Source of the DNA: an uncultured Candidatus Saccharibacteria bacterium
Lineage (GTDB): Bacteria; Patescibacteriota; Saccharimonadia; Saccharimonadales; Saccharimonadaceae
Assembly (NCBI GenBank): GCA_938045445.1
Contig: CALIMM010000011.1
Coordinates: 38,443 to 102,442, forward strand
Length of the DNA: 64,000 nucleotides
Direction: 5' to 3'
Below are positions 15,539 to 23,239 of this stretch, piece by piece. The position numbers were made by a program, and so were the translations under genes. Position 1 is the first letter of the stretch. Each line of letters starts with the position of its first letter. The notes under the pieces are model-generated. The model had not been told where the DNA came from and made no database searches. It saw only the letters and a program-made list of their open reading frames with translations.

Positions 15539-16730
15539 ACTATGGCAATCAACCGCAACTGGCTCACTCCACCCACTAGTCGAGTCATACACCGTTGGTG
15601 ACGATCAAGTGCTGGACCAACATTTGCTGGGGCATGATATCACCGCCACCAAAGCGCATGCTCACATGCTAGAAAAAATTGGCGTGCTGACCAGCGACGA
15701 ATATCAACAATTGGCAGCCGCCTTGGACGAGCTGCTGAACGAGTGGAAAACTGGTGCCTTCACGCTCACCAGCGAGCACGAAGATGGCCACACCGCTATT
15801 GAGCTATATCTGACAGAAAAACTCGGACCAATTGGCAAAAAGGTTCATACTGGTCGAAGCCGCAATGACCAAGCCTTGGTGATGATGCGACTATTTATCA
15901 AAACGGAGCTTGAGGCAGTAGCCAAAAAGCTGGAAGCAGTCGCTCAGGCCTATGCTGGCAAAATTGCCGTCATTGGCCAGACCGAGATGCCTGGCTACAC
16001 CCACACCCAAAAAGCCATGCCAACCACGGTCAGTATGTGGCTTGGTTCCTACCACGATGCGTTCAATGACCTCCGACAATTGGTAGCACACAGCATCGCT
16101 GCCATCGACCAAAACCCGCTCGGTAGTGCGGCTGGTTTTGGCGTTACTCTACCACTTGACCGCCAGATGACAACGAGCGAACTAGGCTTCGCCAAAGTAC
16201 AGGAAAACCCCATGTACTGTGGCCTGTCGCGCGGCGTTTTTGAACTCATTGCCGTGCAAGCGCTCAACCCAATCATGGTCTTTGCTGGCAAATTTGCTGA
16301 AGACATGTTGCTGTTTACCTCTCAGGAGTTTAATTATTTCAAACTGCCCGTCACCATGACCACCGGCTCGTCCATCATGCCACACAAACGCAACTACGAC
16401 GTCTTTGAGATTATGCGTGCCACCACCCACGCTTATCCAAATTACGCCCTGCAACTCCAAGCCATCTCGACGGGCGCTGGCAGCGGCTACCACCGTGACC
16501 TGCAGCTGACCAAAAAGATCACCATGGACGCCTTCACTTCGGCCCTCAATACGCTAGAGGTTTTGGCGCTTTGCGTAAGCGAGCTAGAAGCCAACACTAA
16601 GCGATTGGCTGAGGCGATGACCGATGAACTCTATACTGTCGCCAAAATCAACGAATTGGTGGAAAAAGGCGTGCCATTCCGCGACGCCTACCAGCAAGTT
16701 AAGCAATCGTTTTTGGCGAATAATCAATAA
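15528..16730 (+). CDS. argH: Argininosuccinate lyase
   Basis: 400 residues of the fumarase/aspartase superfamily: T-G-R-S-R-N-D-Q (substrate binding), the T-Q-K-A-M-P-T-T region, and the signature loop G-S-S-I-M-P-H-K-R-N with the catalytic serine. It splits argininosuccinate into arginine and fumarate. It is shorter than the usual 450-460 residues, ending soon after the helical core, so the C-terminal domain is reduced. A GAAGGAG site lies before the ATG within the end of argG, giving coupled translation of a two-gene operon. Confidence 0.95.
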   Translation: MANKLWQSTATGSLHPLVESYTVGDDQVLDQHLLGHDITATKAHAHMLEKIGVLTSDEYQQLAAALDELLNEWKTGAFTLTSEHEDGHTAIELYLTEKLGPIGKKVHTGRSRNDQALVMMRLFIKTELEAVAKKLEAVAQAYAGKIAVIGQTEMPGYTHTQKAMPTTVSMWLGSYHDAFNDLRQLVAHSIAAIDQNPLGSAAGFGVTLPLDRQMTTSELGFAKVQENPMYCGLSRGVFELIAVQALNPIMVFAGKFAEDMLLFTSQEFNYFKLPVTMTTGSSIMPHKRNYDVFEIMRATTHAYPNYALQLQAISTGAGSGYHRDLQLTKKITMDAFTSALNTLEVLALCVSELEANTKRLAEAMTDELYTVAKINELVEKGVPFRDAYQQVKQSFLANNQ

Positions 16731-16770
16731 TCACTGATCTTGAGAGGAAATGAGCGAAGCTTAAATGCAA

Positions 16771-17319
16771 CTACCGCCGCACGATGCGCTTGCGATACTC
16801 TGCTGCCGTCATGTAGGTCGTCGTATCTGTCACTCTGTCAAAGAAAAGTATACCCTGACAGTGGTCAGCTTCGTGTTGAAAGACATGAGCAACAAAGCCA
16901 TCCAGCACCGCAGTATGATGCTCACCCCACTCATCATCCCACTGAGCATTGATCTGTTGGTAGCGCTGCGCCTGCGCAAAGAGCCGCCCCTCATCGCCGC
17001 TGGCGCAGCCCTCCCACATGCCCGTTGTCTGGCCAATGCCAGTGTATGACGGATTGATAATAACCTGCTCAAACGGCTCACGGTCTGGGCGGTTTGGCGT
17101 TGGCTTGATAGCAATTACGCTCAGCGCCAAGGCCTGCCCCACTTGGGGCGCAGCCAGCCCAACCCCATAATCTCTCTCCGCCACGGTGTGCTTAATATTT
17201 GCAATAAGCCGCTGCACCGCTGGTGTGGTGATCTCTTCGCGGCTCACGCGCCTCGCTTTCTCACGCAGCACCGGATCGCCCGCTTGACAGATTGGTAGGA
17301 GTGTTTTTTCTTGACGCAT
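16771..17319 (-). CDS. def: Peptide deformylase
   Basis: 182 residues with the three deformylase motifs: G-V-G-L-A-A-P-Q (motif 1), E-G-C-A-S-G (motif 2, with Ala where Leu is usual) and Q-H-E-A-D-H (motif 3); the Cys and two His bind the catalytic metal and Glu is the base. It removes the formyl group from nascent proteins. It converges with argH, with 40 bases between stops, and is not obviously in an operon. Confidence 0.93.
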   Translation of the reverse strand: MRQEKTLLPICQAGDPVLREKARRVSREEITTPAVQRLIANIKHTVAERDYGVGLAAPQVGQALALSVIAIKPTPNRPDREPFEQVIINPSYTGIGQTTGMWEGCASGDEGRLFAQAQRYQQINAQWDDEWGEHHTAVLDGFVAHVFQHEADHCQGILFFDRVTDTTTYMTAAEYRKRIVRR

Positions 17320-17396
17320 TTCTAGTGCATAGTATACACGAAAGTAGCTATCAAAAGCTATTTTATCTTTTTCCGTTTTGTAATATAGTTTTGTCT

Positions 17397-17891
17397 ATGG
17401 TATACGATATATCATCTTCCTTTCAGTATGGCGGCAAAACCATTTTTGTTTCTTGGTGTACTATACGACAAAAATCTGCTATACCCGATCTCCCCTGGCA
17501 ACAAGTCTATACGATCGGTAATTTAGCTGGTTCCGTTCCGCTCGTCTATAATGCGGTCAAGAAAAGCTATAATCTCCCTGGCGGTAAAACTGAATCTGGA
17601 GAGACAATTGAGCAAACCATCACACGAGAGATGGTAGAAGAATGCAATATGCGCGTTATTGAATGGCAACCACTCGGATACCAGTGCTGTCTTGAGCCAA
17701 ACGGCATGCGCGTATACCAGTTTCGTGTCTATACAAAGCTCAAGAAAATTGGCGAGTTTACTCACGATCCTGGTGGTGATATCATTGCACATACCCTTGT
17801 TGATATCAACGATGTAAACCGCATCATTAGCCAAGGAGATATTGGAGCATGTATGATTCAACAAGCGAAACGGTATTTTTTTAATACCTAA
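17397..17891 (+). CDS. Nudix hydrolase
   Basis: 164 residues. The Nudix box reads L-P-G-G-K-T-E-S-G-E-T-I-E-Q-T-I-T-R-E-M-V-E-E-C-N, with the catalytic R-E-x-V-E-E and correct G-x5-E spacing. The substrate is unknown. An in-frame extension upstream to 17292 is possible, but the ATG at 17397 is preferred because a TATAGT -10 box (17384-17389) ends 7 bases before it and the upstream residues do not resemble the family. Confidence 0.83.
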   Translation: MVYDISSSFQYGGKTIFVSWCTIRQKSAIPDLPWQQVYTIGNLAGSVPLVYNAVKKSYNLPGGKTESGETIEQTITREMVEECNMRVIEWQPLGYQCCLEPNGMRVYQFRVYTKLKKIGEFTHDPGGDIIAHTLVDINDVNRIISQGDIGACMIQQAKRYFFNT

Positions 17892-17904
17892 TCACACTAG
17901 ATAT

Positions 17905-18969
17905 TTATGCCCCCTGCTCGTTGTCTTTCGTCCACGAGTCAAGCTGTTTGAGAAGAATTGCATCACTCTGTGTTTTCGCTGTTTCGTTTGCGTCATATTC
18001 TCCTCCAGCTCGCATACCACGGATAACAGGTGGGCCGAAGAATACATGGCCAGCATTTGGATACACCTCAAGGCGGCTCGAACGCGGATAATGCTGCTTG
18101 ATGGTTTGCGCCATCGTCGCCGATGGCCATACACTATCTTTGCCGCCAGCAAACATAAGCAAGTTAGCTCTAACATTATTCGTTGAAATAGTAGCCTCTG
18201 ATTTATTAGTGGCTCGCTGGATAATGCTCTCATACATAGTCGCAAATTCTATTGGCCGCCCAATAATCATATCGGTGAAGAACCCTGCCGTCGCCGAACC
18301 TGATGCATCACTTAATTTCAAGAAGGGTAAGTCCTTACCTTTATATGTCCATGATGACTGTACGTTTGAATAATTCATCGACAGGCCCTGCCACACATAC
18401 GCTGAGGGCGAGTACAGCACTAAGTTATCAATATCATTTGGATAATACGAAGCGAGCAACAACCCAAATTCAGCACCCTTCGACGTGCCAATTACCGTTA
18501 GAGGCTTTGGCTGCTGAGTATTCTCCGAGACGTATGCCTTGATATGCTCGAATTGCTCTAGCGGCACACGCATTAATTCTTTTTGGAGGTTCCCTTTACC
18601 GAAGAAGTGCATTGCAAATACTTCGTAACCATTCAAAGACAATAGAGCTGCCGTATTTGGGCTTACTGATCCTTCACTGCCTCCAAATAATATGATCGAC
18701 CCCTTGTGTTTTATCTGCTGAGGCTTAAAGTGATAGCCATTGATATGCTGGTTGTTAATTGGCGATATCGTTACGCCTGGCAGAGAACTCTTTGCAATAT
18801 TATCACGGTTTAGCCCCTTGAGGTAGCTATGTTGGTCATAAGTACGCTGCTTCACCTTAGATAAACGTTCGCCTTCAGCACTATTGACCCAATACAAAAT
18901 ACTTATGATAACTACTATTGATACAATCACTATAACTATGCCGAGCAGAACCTTTTTTACTCTTTTCAT
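17905..18969 (-). CDS. Anchored alpha/beta hydrolase, acyl-CoA thioester hydrolase (BAAT) C-terminal type
   Basis: 354 residues. A basic N-terminus and a hydrophobic segment (about 8-28) give a signal anchor. The rest is an alpha/beta hydrolase: oxyanion region I-L-F-G-G-S-E-G-S, nucleophile elbow G-T-S-K-G-A-E, acid in F-A-G-G-K-D-S-V-W-P, and histidine in N-A-G-H-V-F-F. The combination matches the BAAT/acyl-CoA thioesterase C-terminal family. As it appears to be outside the membrane, the natural substrate may be a lipid or peptide ester rather than acyl-CoA. AAGGA lies about 10 bases before the ATG. Confidence 0.75.
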   Translation of the reverse strand: MKRVKKVLLGIVIVIVSIVVIISILYWVNSAEGERLSKVKQRTYDQHSYLKGLNRDNIAKSSLPGVTISPINNQHINGYHFKPQQIKHKGSIILFGGSEGSVSPNTAALLSLNGYEVFAMHFFGKGNLQKELMRVPLEQFEHIKAYVSENTQQPKPLTVIGTSKGAEFGLLLASYYPNDIDNLVLYSPSAYVWQGLSMNYSNVQSSWTYKGKDLPFLKLSDASGSATAGFFTDMIIGRPIEFATMYESIIQRATNKSEATISTNNVRANLLMFAGGKDSVWPSATMAQTIKQHYPRSSRLEVYPNAGHVFFGPPVIRGMRAGGEYDANETAKTQSDAILLKQLDSWTKDNEQGA

Positions 18970-19145
18970 GACACTATTTCCTTGTTAGTTGTACCTATTG
19001 CTTGTGCTCCTATAGTATACCAGATATGTTGTGATTATCTACTTTTTACCTTGCACTCCTACCTAGAGTCATCTGATCCAGCAATAAACAAACCAGCTTA
19101 ACGGGCTTGCTGCTTGCGAAAGCAACGACGCTGACACTCCATAAC

Positions 19146-19174
19146 AAAAGGACCAACACATCTGTGCTAGTCCT
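19146..19174 (-). terminator. Terminator of the fur-trxA operon
   Basis: Read leftwards, AGGAC (19174-19170) and GTCCT (19153-19149) enclose an inner CACA-GA-TGTG stem and are followed by TTTT. It lies about 25 bases after the trxA stop. Confidence 0.65.
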
Positions 19175-19199
19175 GAGGGGAATCTGTTGGTAAAGTGAT

Positions 19200-19529
19200 T
19201 TAAGCGTCTGCTTGCTTGAGAGCGTCGATCAATACTTGCTTTGGCTTCATGCCGACCAATTCTGCCACCACAGCACCACTCTTGAAGATCTTCATATTGG
19301 GGATACTCTGCACTTGGTGCTGCAAGGCAAGCGCTGCATTGTCTTGGCTTGCTTCGGTGTCAACCTTGACGACGTCGAACTCCGTCTCTTCTGCAATCTG
19401 CTCAAGCAGTGGTGCCATTGCGCGGCAGGGTGGGCACCACGGTGCCCAAAAGTCGACCAGCACTGGCCGCTCACTCTGGAGGGCGCGCTCCTCAAATTCT
19501 TGCTTAGTAGTGGTATTGTATAGTGCCAT
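19200..19529 (-). CDS. trxA: Thioredoxin
   Basis: 109 residues, the standard thioredoxin length. Active site W-C-P-P-C at 31-35 (Pro replaces the usual Gly at position 3), preceded by V-L-V-D-F-W-A-P, with the conserved cis-Pro in S-I-P-N-M-K and the C-terminal G-M-K-P. It is a cytosolic disulfide reductase. AAGGAG lies upstream of the ATG. It follows the Fur-type regulator by 11 bases, so the two should be coexpressed, which ties it to metal or oxidative stress control. Confidence 0.93.
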   Translation of the reverse strand: MALYNTTTKQEFEERALQSERPVLVDFWAPWCPPCRAMAPLLEQIAEETEFDVVKVDTEASQDNAALALQHQVQSIPNMKIFKSGAVVAELVGMKPKQVLIDALKQADA

Positions 19530-19540
19530 GATTTTTCTCC

Positions 19541-19942
19541 TTATAAATTATGATTATCGTGATGACAGGGGTGGCATGTGCCAGTAATGATGAGCGGCCC
19601 ATCGACAAGGCAGTCTGCTACCTGCCGCGCAAGCTCACGCCGCAGTGCTGGCGCGATGGTGATATCGTGCAGGCCGTCGCAGGAGCTGCAGACAAAGTGG
19701 TCATGCGGCACAGGATTGCTATCGTAGCGCAGGCAGCCATGCGCCGTTGCTGGTGCAAGACCAATCACCCCATCCGCCTGCAACCGCTGGGTGATGCGGT
19801 GTACTGTGGTCGCACTGACACGGGGGTAGTCGTGGCGTAGTGCGGTCGCAATCTCGGCGTTGGTAGCATGCTGCAGCTGACGAAGAATCGCGATCACTCG
19901 ATCGGTGTATTTCGTCGTCCGGCGCTGTACTGAGTGCTCCAT
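19541..19942 (-). CDS. Fur/PerR-family metalloregulator
   Basis: 133 residues from the ATG at 19942. Winged-helix N-terminus (T-N-A-E-I-A-T-A-L, S-A-T-T-V-H-R-I-T-Q-R-L) and dimerisation domain with P-H-D-H-F-V-C-S-S-C and a C-terminal C-H-P-C, the structural zinc cysteines. Whether it senses iron, peroxide, zinc or manganese cannot be told. The start at 19942 is favoured over the in-frame ATG at 19960, because -35 TTGTCT, a 17-base spacer and -10 TACAAT put the transcription start at 19942; the upstream ATG lies inside the promoter. A palindrome in this promoter suggests autoregulation. Confidence 0.85.
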   Translation of the reverse strand: MEHSVQRRTTKYTDRVIAILRQLQHATNAEIATALRHDYPRVSATTVHRITQRLQADGVIGLAPATAHGCLRYDSNPVPHDHFVCSSCDGLHDITIAPALRRELARQVADCLVDGPLIITGTCHPCHHDNHNL

Positions 19943-19948
19943 GCAGCT

Positions 19949-19977
19949 ATTGTAATTCATTTACAATAAAAAGACAA
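19949..19977 (-). promoter_or_regulatory. Fur-type operator embedded in the fur-trxA promoter
   Basis: The perfect inverted repeat ATTGTAA-N5-TTACAAT occupies 19949-19967. It covers the -10 TACAAT (19949-19954) and most of the 17-base spacer to the -35 TTGTCT (19972-19977). A bound Fur/PerR protein would block polymerase. The A/T-rich palindrome is in the style of Fur and PerR boxes but is not identical to the textbook consensus of either. Confidence 0.7.
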
Positions 19978-20176
19978 TGCTTTTCTTCGATTATTTTCCA
20001 AACCCTATATGTTCAGTGCGAGCATCCCCTGCTGCCAGTGTTCGTTTCAAGAAATCAATCCGCTCGAGAAATATCAACTCGTATATTATTAATATAGGGC
20101 TTCAAAGCCTAAGGCGTAAACTCTTGCAATAGATGTTACTACACCCGAGTCATATTGGTTATGCTATACTAATGAC

Positions 20177-20977
20177 ATGACAACACATCCAACTCCCCTG
20201 CATGAATTACTGAAACTGACCGGCAAGACGGTACTCATCACTGGTGCCGCGATGGGCATTGGCAAGGCGATCGCATGGCGCTATGCCGAGGCTGGTGCCA
20301 CCCTCCAGCTTATCGACCGCGATGCCGACACATTGCAGCAGACCGCTACCGAGCTGCGCGAGCAATTTGACGCTGCCGTCACAACACACATCGTCGACCT
20401 CTCCGATAATGGTGCTATCACCGCGCTGTGGCGCGATATCACCCCAACGCCAGACATCCTCATCAATAACGCTGGTATTTTTGCGCCAGTCAAGCTCGCT
20501 AATATCGATCAGGCAACCTTCGACAAAACAATGCAGATCAACACTCGGGCCGTGCTCACCATGTGTCAAGAAATGATCGCTCGCCGCACAGCACCAGGCA
20601 CTATCATCAACATCAGCTCCATTGAAGCCCTCAAAGGTATGACCTACGACATGACGCTCTACGCTATGAGCAAAGCCAGCGTCCTTGCGCTGAGCCGTGG
20701 GCTCGTCAAAGACTTTGGGCGGAGTGGCTGGAGAGTCAATACTATTTTGCCAGGCGGTATCAGCACACCAGGTGCTCAGAAGATGGGGCTTGCGGCGCTC
20801 AAGAAGCTCGACTTCTCCATCATCAAGACTGGCCTCACCTATAACCTCCGCCTTCCTGCCAAGAATCTGGGCCAGCCCGATGACGTTGCCTGCACTGCGC
20901 TGTGGCTTGGTACGCCAATGAGCCAGTACGTCAATGGGGCGGAGATTGTGGTGGATGGCGGATTCCTCGCGGTGTAG
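20177..20977 (+). CDS. SDR family NAD(P)-dependent oxidoreductase
   Basis: 266 residues of the classical short-chain dehydrogenase type: cofactor motif T-G-A-A-M-G-I-G (22-29), N-N-A-G (97-100), catalytic S147/S148 region, Y162 and K166 in Y-A-M-S-K, and the C-terminal G-A-E-I-V-V-D-G-G-F. It reduces or oxidises a hydroxyl or keto group; substrate unknown. TATACT (20165-20170) ends 6 bases before the ATG, so the transcript is probably leaderless. Monocistronic, ended by the hairpin at 21007-21036. Confidence 0.88.
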   Translation: MTTHPTPLHELLKLTGKTVLITGAAMGIGKAIAWRYAEAGATLQLIDRDADTLQQTATELREQFDAAVTTHIVDLSDNGAITALWRDITPTPDILINNAGIFAPVKLANIDQATFDKTMQINTRAVLTMCQEMIARRTAPGTIINISSIEALKGMTYDMTLYAMSKASVLALSRGLVKDFGRSGWRVNTILPGGISTPGAQKMGLAALKKLDFSIIKTGLTYNLRLPAKNLGQPDDVACTALWLGTPMSQYVNGAEIVVDGGFLAV

Positions 20978-21006
20978 TAACTGCATGATTACGGCCAATA
21001 CAGCAT

Positions 21007-21036
21007 AAGAAACCAGCCTCACATGACTGGTTTCTT
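21007..21036. terminator. Bidirectional terminator between the SDR gene and rplY
   Basis: AAGAAACCAG (21007-21016) pairs with CTGGTTTCTT (21027-21036); T-runs exist on both strands. It can end both the rightward SDR transcript and the leftward rplY transcript. Confidence 0.8.
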
Positions 21037-21077
21037 TTATGATTGATCGCTCTCTTGTAAGTATTGCTCGCTAGGTG

Positions 21078-21779
21078 CTATGCTGCCGCATCCTCGTCGC
21101 TACCCTGCTCGGCCGCAACATCCTCCGCATCCGCGCTCTCGGCAGCACCAGCAGCCGCTTCATTAGCGGCAGCAAGGGCACTTGGCTCATAGGCACTCGC
21201 AATGACGAGATCCTTCACCGTCACGTCATCATCGGCAGTACCTTCACGGCCATCATCATGCTCGACCAGTTCAACACCCTCAGGCAGTGTGATGTCGCCC
21301 ACCGTCACGCGGTCACCTTCGCTAGCCAAGCCAAGCACCGACACATCCAGCGCCTCGGGCAAGTCCATCGGCAAGGCCTTCACCTCAACCTTCTCAACTG
21401 CTTGCAGCACGACCAGCCCATTCTTCTCAGCTTCAGACTCACCCATGCCAATAAGGCGCACGGGCACCTCTGCCGTGACTGGCTCGTCTGCACGCACCGC
21501 ATGCAGGGCAATATGGCGAATCGCACCCACCCGTGTTGGGTCGTAATCGATACTTTTGATAAGCGCAATGCGCCGCTTAACCCCTGTCAAATGAATTGGT
21601 GTGTGGCGGCCAGCTGCTGCCACAACCTTTGCTACCTCACCACTCGGTGCCTGCACATCAGCAGCATCCATACCAGCACCATACACCACCGCTGGCGTTA
21701 TGCCCTGGCGGCGCAATTGACGAACTTTCTTGCCATGAATTGATCGTGTCTCGATCCTTAGTGTTATCTTATCTCCCAT
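21078..21779 (-). CDS. rplY: 50S ribosomal protein L25 (CTC/TL5 type)
   Basis: 233 residues. The N-terminal 5S-rRNA-binding domain reads I-T-L-R-I-E-T-R-S-I-H-G-K-K-V-R-Q-L-R-R-Q-G and P-A-V-V-Y-G, the L25 signature; a C-terminal beta domain (L-P-M-D-L-P-E-A-L-D-V) marks the longer CTC/TL5 form; and an acidic Ala/Glu/Asp-rich tail covers about the last 35 residues. A perfect AAAGGAG precedes the ATG, consistent with a non-leaderless, highly translated gene. Confidence 0.93.
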   Translation of the reverse strand: MGDKITLRIETRSIHGKKVRQLRRQGITPAVVYGAGMDAADVQAPSGEVAKVVAAAGRHTPIHLTGVKRRIALIKSIDYDPTRVGAIRHIALHAVRADEPVTAEVPVRLIGMGESEAEKNGLVVLQAVEKVEVKALPMDLPEALDVSVLGLASEGDRVTVGDITLPEGVELVEHDDGREGTADDDVTVKDLVIASAYEPSALAAANEAAAGAAESADAEDVAAEQGSDEDAAA

Positions 21780-21908
21780 AGTTCTCCTTTCGGATATGTT
21801 TCCGGAGTTAAGTAATATTGCTCCTCTAGTATAGCATTTTTATGCCAGGTGGGCCAAAAGCAGCAAAGAACTCCCTTCCCCGAGCAAAGTATGGTATACT
21901 AAAGCGCA

Positions 21909-22577
21909 ATGGAGTCACTTATACATGCAATTACTGGCCTCGGCATTGCCGCGGTTTTGCTCGTGGTCTATGCAGAGTCTGGCCTCTTGATCGGCTTTGT
22001 CTTGCCAGGGGATAGCCTCCTCTTTACGGCAGGCTATATGGTAAATCAAGAGATCCTTCGCCTGTTTGGCCACCCACTCAATATTCACCTCTTCGTTGCA
22101 GCGATCGCTCTTATGGCAATCCTGGGCGACAGCACTGGCTATGCCTTTGGTCACAAAGTCGGGCGCAAGCTTTTTCTCAAGCCAAACTCGCGCTTCTTTA
22201 AGAAAAAATACCTCGAGCAAGCCGAGCAATTCTATCAAAAGCATGGCTCACTAACCATCGTCCTGGCGCGCTTTGTACCCATCGTGCGCACCTTTGCCCC
22301 AATTGTGGCTGGTGCCAGCAAGATGCACTACAATACGTTCCTCCTGTTTAATATCGTCGGGGGTGCTCTATGGGCTGCCATCTTCACCTATCTTGGCTAT
22401 TTTGCAGGCGCAATCCTCACCAAAGCTGGGGTCAATATAGAGGTCGCTGCAATTATTATCATCCTTATCTCTGTTGCACCGATGGTCATCCATGCGCTTA
22501 AGCAAAAATCGACTCGCGATAAGCTCAAGTACCAGTTTTCTGTCCTGCTACGCAAGGGCACGCGGACGAAGAAGTAA
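21909..22577 (+). CDS. DedA family membrane protein
   Basis: 222 residues with 4-5 membrane segments and the DedA motifs E-S-G-L-L-I-G-F-V-L-P-G-D-S-L-L-F near the start, G-D-S-T-G-Y-A-F-G in the middle, and R-F-V-P-I-V-R-T-F-A-P-I-V-A-G with the essential arginines. DedA proteins are linked to envelope homeostasis and some act as undecaprenyl-phosphate or phospholipid translocases. TATACT (21895-21900) ends 8 bases before the ATG. A strong terminator follows at 22596. Confidence 0.92.
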   Translation: MESLIHAITGLGIAAVLLVVYAESGLLIGFVLPGDSLLFTAGYMVNQEILRLFGHPLNIHLFVAAIALMAILGDSTGYAFGHKVGRKLFLKPNSRFFKKKYLEQAEQFYQKHGSLTIVLARFVPIVRTFAPIVAGASKMHYNTFLLFNIVGGALWAAIFTYLGYFAGAILTKAGVNIEVAAIIIILISVAPMVIHALKQKSTRDKLKYQFSVLLRKGTRTKK

Positions 22578-22595
22578 CCTCTTCACACTATTTGT

Positions 22596-22636
22596 AAAAC
22601 AAAGAGTCAGCGTATGAGCAGCTGACTCTTTGTTTT
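22596..22636 (+). terminator. Strong terminator after the DedA gene
   Basis: A perfect 16-bp stem (22596-22611 with 22621-22636) around a 9-base loop, ending in TTTT. Confidence 0.9.
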
Positions 22637-22673
22637 ATCTTGTTCGACTGTCCAATATTTTGTGCTACACCTA

Positions 22674-23204
22674 TTACCTGGCAGCCGGCGGTTCGTCGCC
22701 ATACATCTGACGAATCTGCTTTTCGTACTCTGCAAATGGCGGCAGACCCATCGCTGCACGGCGCTCATCAAGCTGCTCAGTGTCTTCGACTAGATAGAGA
22801 TGAAGGGCTTTACCCCGCCCCTGAAACTGCGAGCCGTATATCTGTGGCCGACCACGCAGCAAACACACCCGATCCTCGAGGAAGGCGATATCGCGCAGCG
22901 CGACCTCGCCACGTGGCGCTGCCTTCATCAGCTCAAGGCAGTGCTCCATAAAGTCAATATCTGGCGAATGCTGTAGTAACAACCATGCCGCGGTCGAAGC
23001 CTTACTGCCCACCATACGTATTGTTGGCCAGCCAATTGCCGCCACAATCGTACGCAAAAATTCAGTCGAGTCAGCATCGAGCGATGCATCCCACACCCCA
23101 CCATCGGCCAAGTACTGCTGGCGCATCGCTTGATCGCGCTGGGCATAGCGGAGGATAGCGGTGCGATATGATGACCTATCAGGTTGTGGCTGTTTTGATT
23201 TCAT
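22674..23204 (-). CDS. DUF6624 domain-containing protein
   Basis: 176 residues. The pattern fits DUF6624: W-P-T-I-R-M-V-G-S-K-A-S-T-A-A-W-L-L-L-Q-H-S, then G-E-V-A-L-R-D-I-A-F-L-E-D-R-V, then G-R-P-Q-I-Y-G-S-Q. The family has no established function; it looks soluble and cytosolic. No Shine-Dalgarno is clear before the ATG at 23204. It lies 35 bases downstream of the uvrA stop and may share its transcript. Confidence 0.65.
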   Translation of the reverse strand: MKSKQPQPDRSSYRTAILRYAQRDQAMRQQYLADGGVWDASLDADSTEFLRTIVAAIGWPTIRMVGSKASTAAWLLLQHSPDIDFMEHCLELMKAAPRGEVALRDIAFLEDRVCLLRGRPQIYGSQFQGRGKALHLYLVEDTEQLDERRAAMGLPPFAEYEKQIRQMYGDEPPAAR

Positions 23205-23239
23205 GTTGAATATTTTGCCTTAGTTTTAACATAGTACTA

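Noticed and set aside
20207..21022. 271-codon leftward frame opposite the SDR gene
   Set aside because: The SDR gene on the other strand has all family motifs and a promoter; the antisense product resembles nothing and crosses a terminator.
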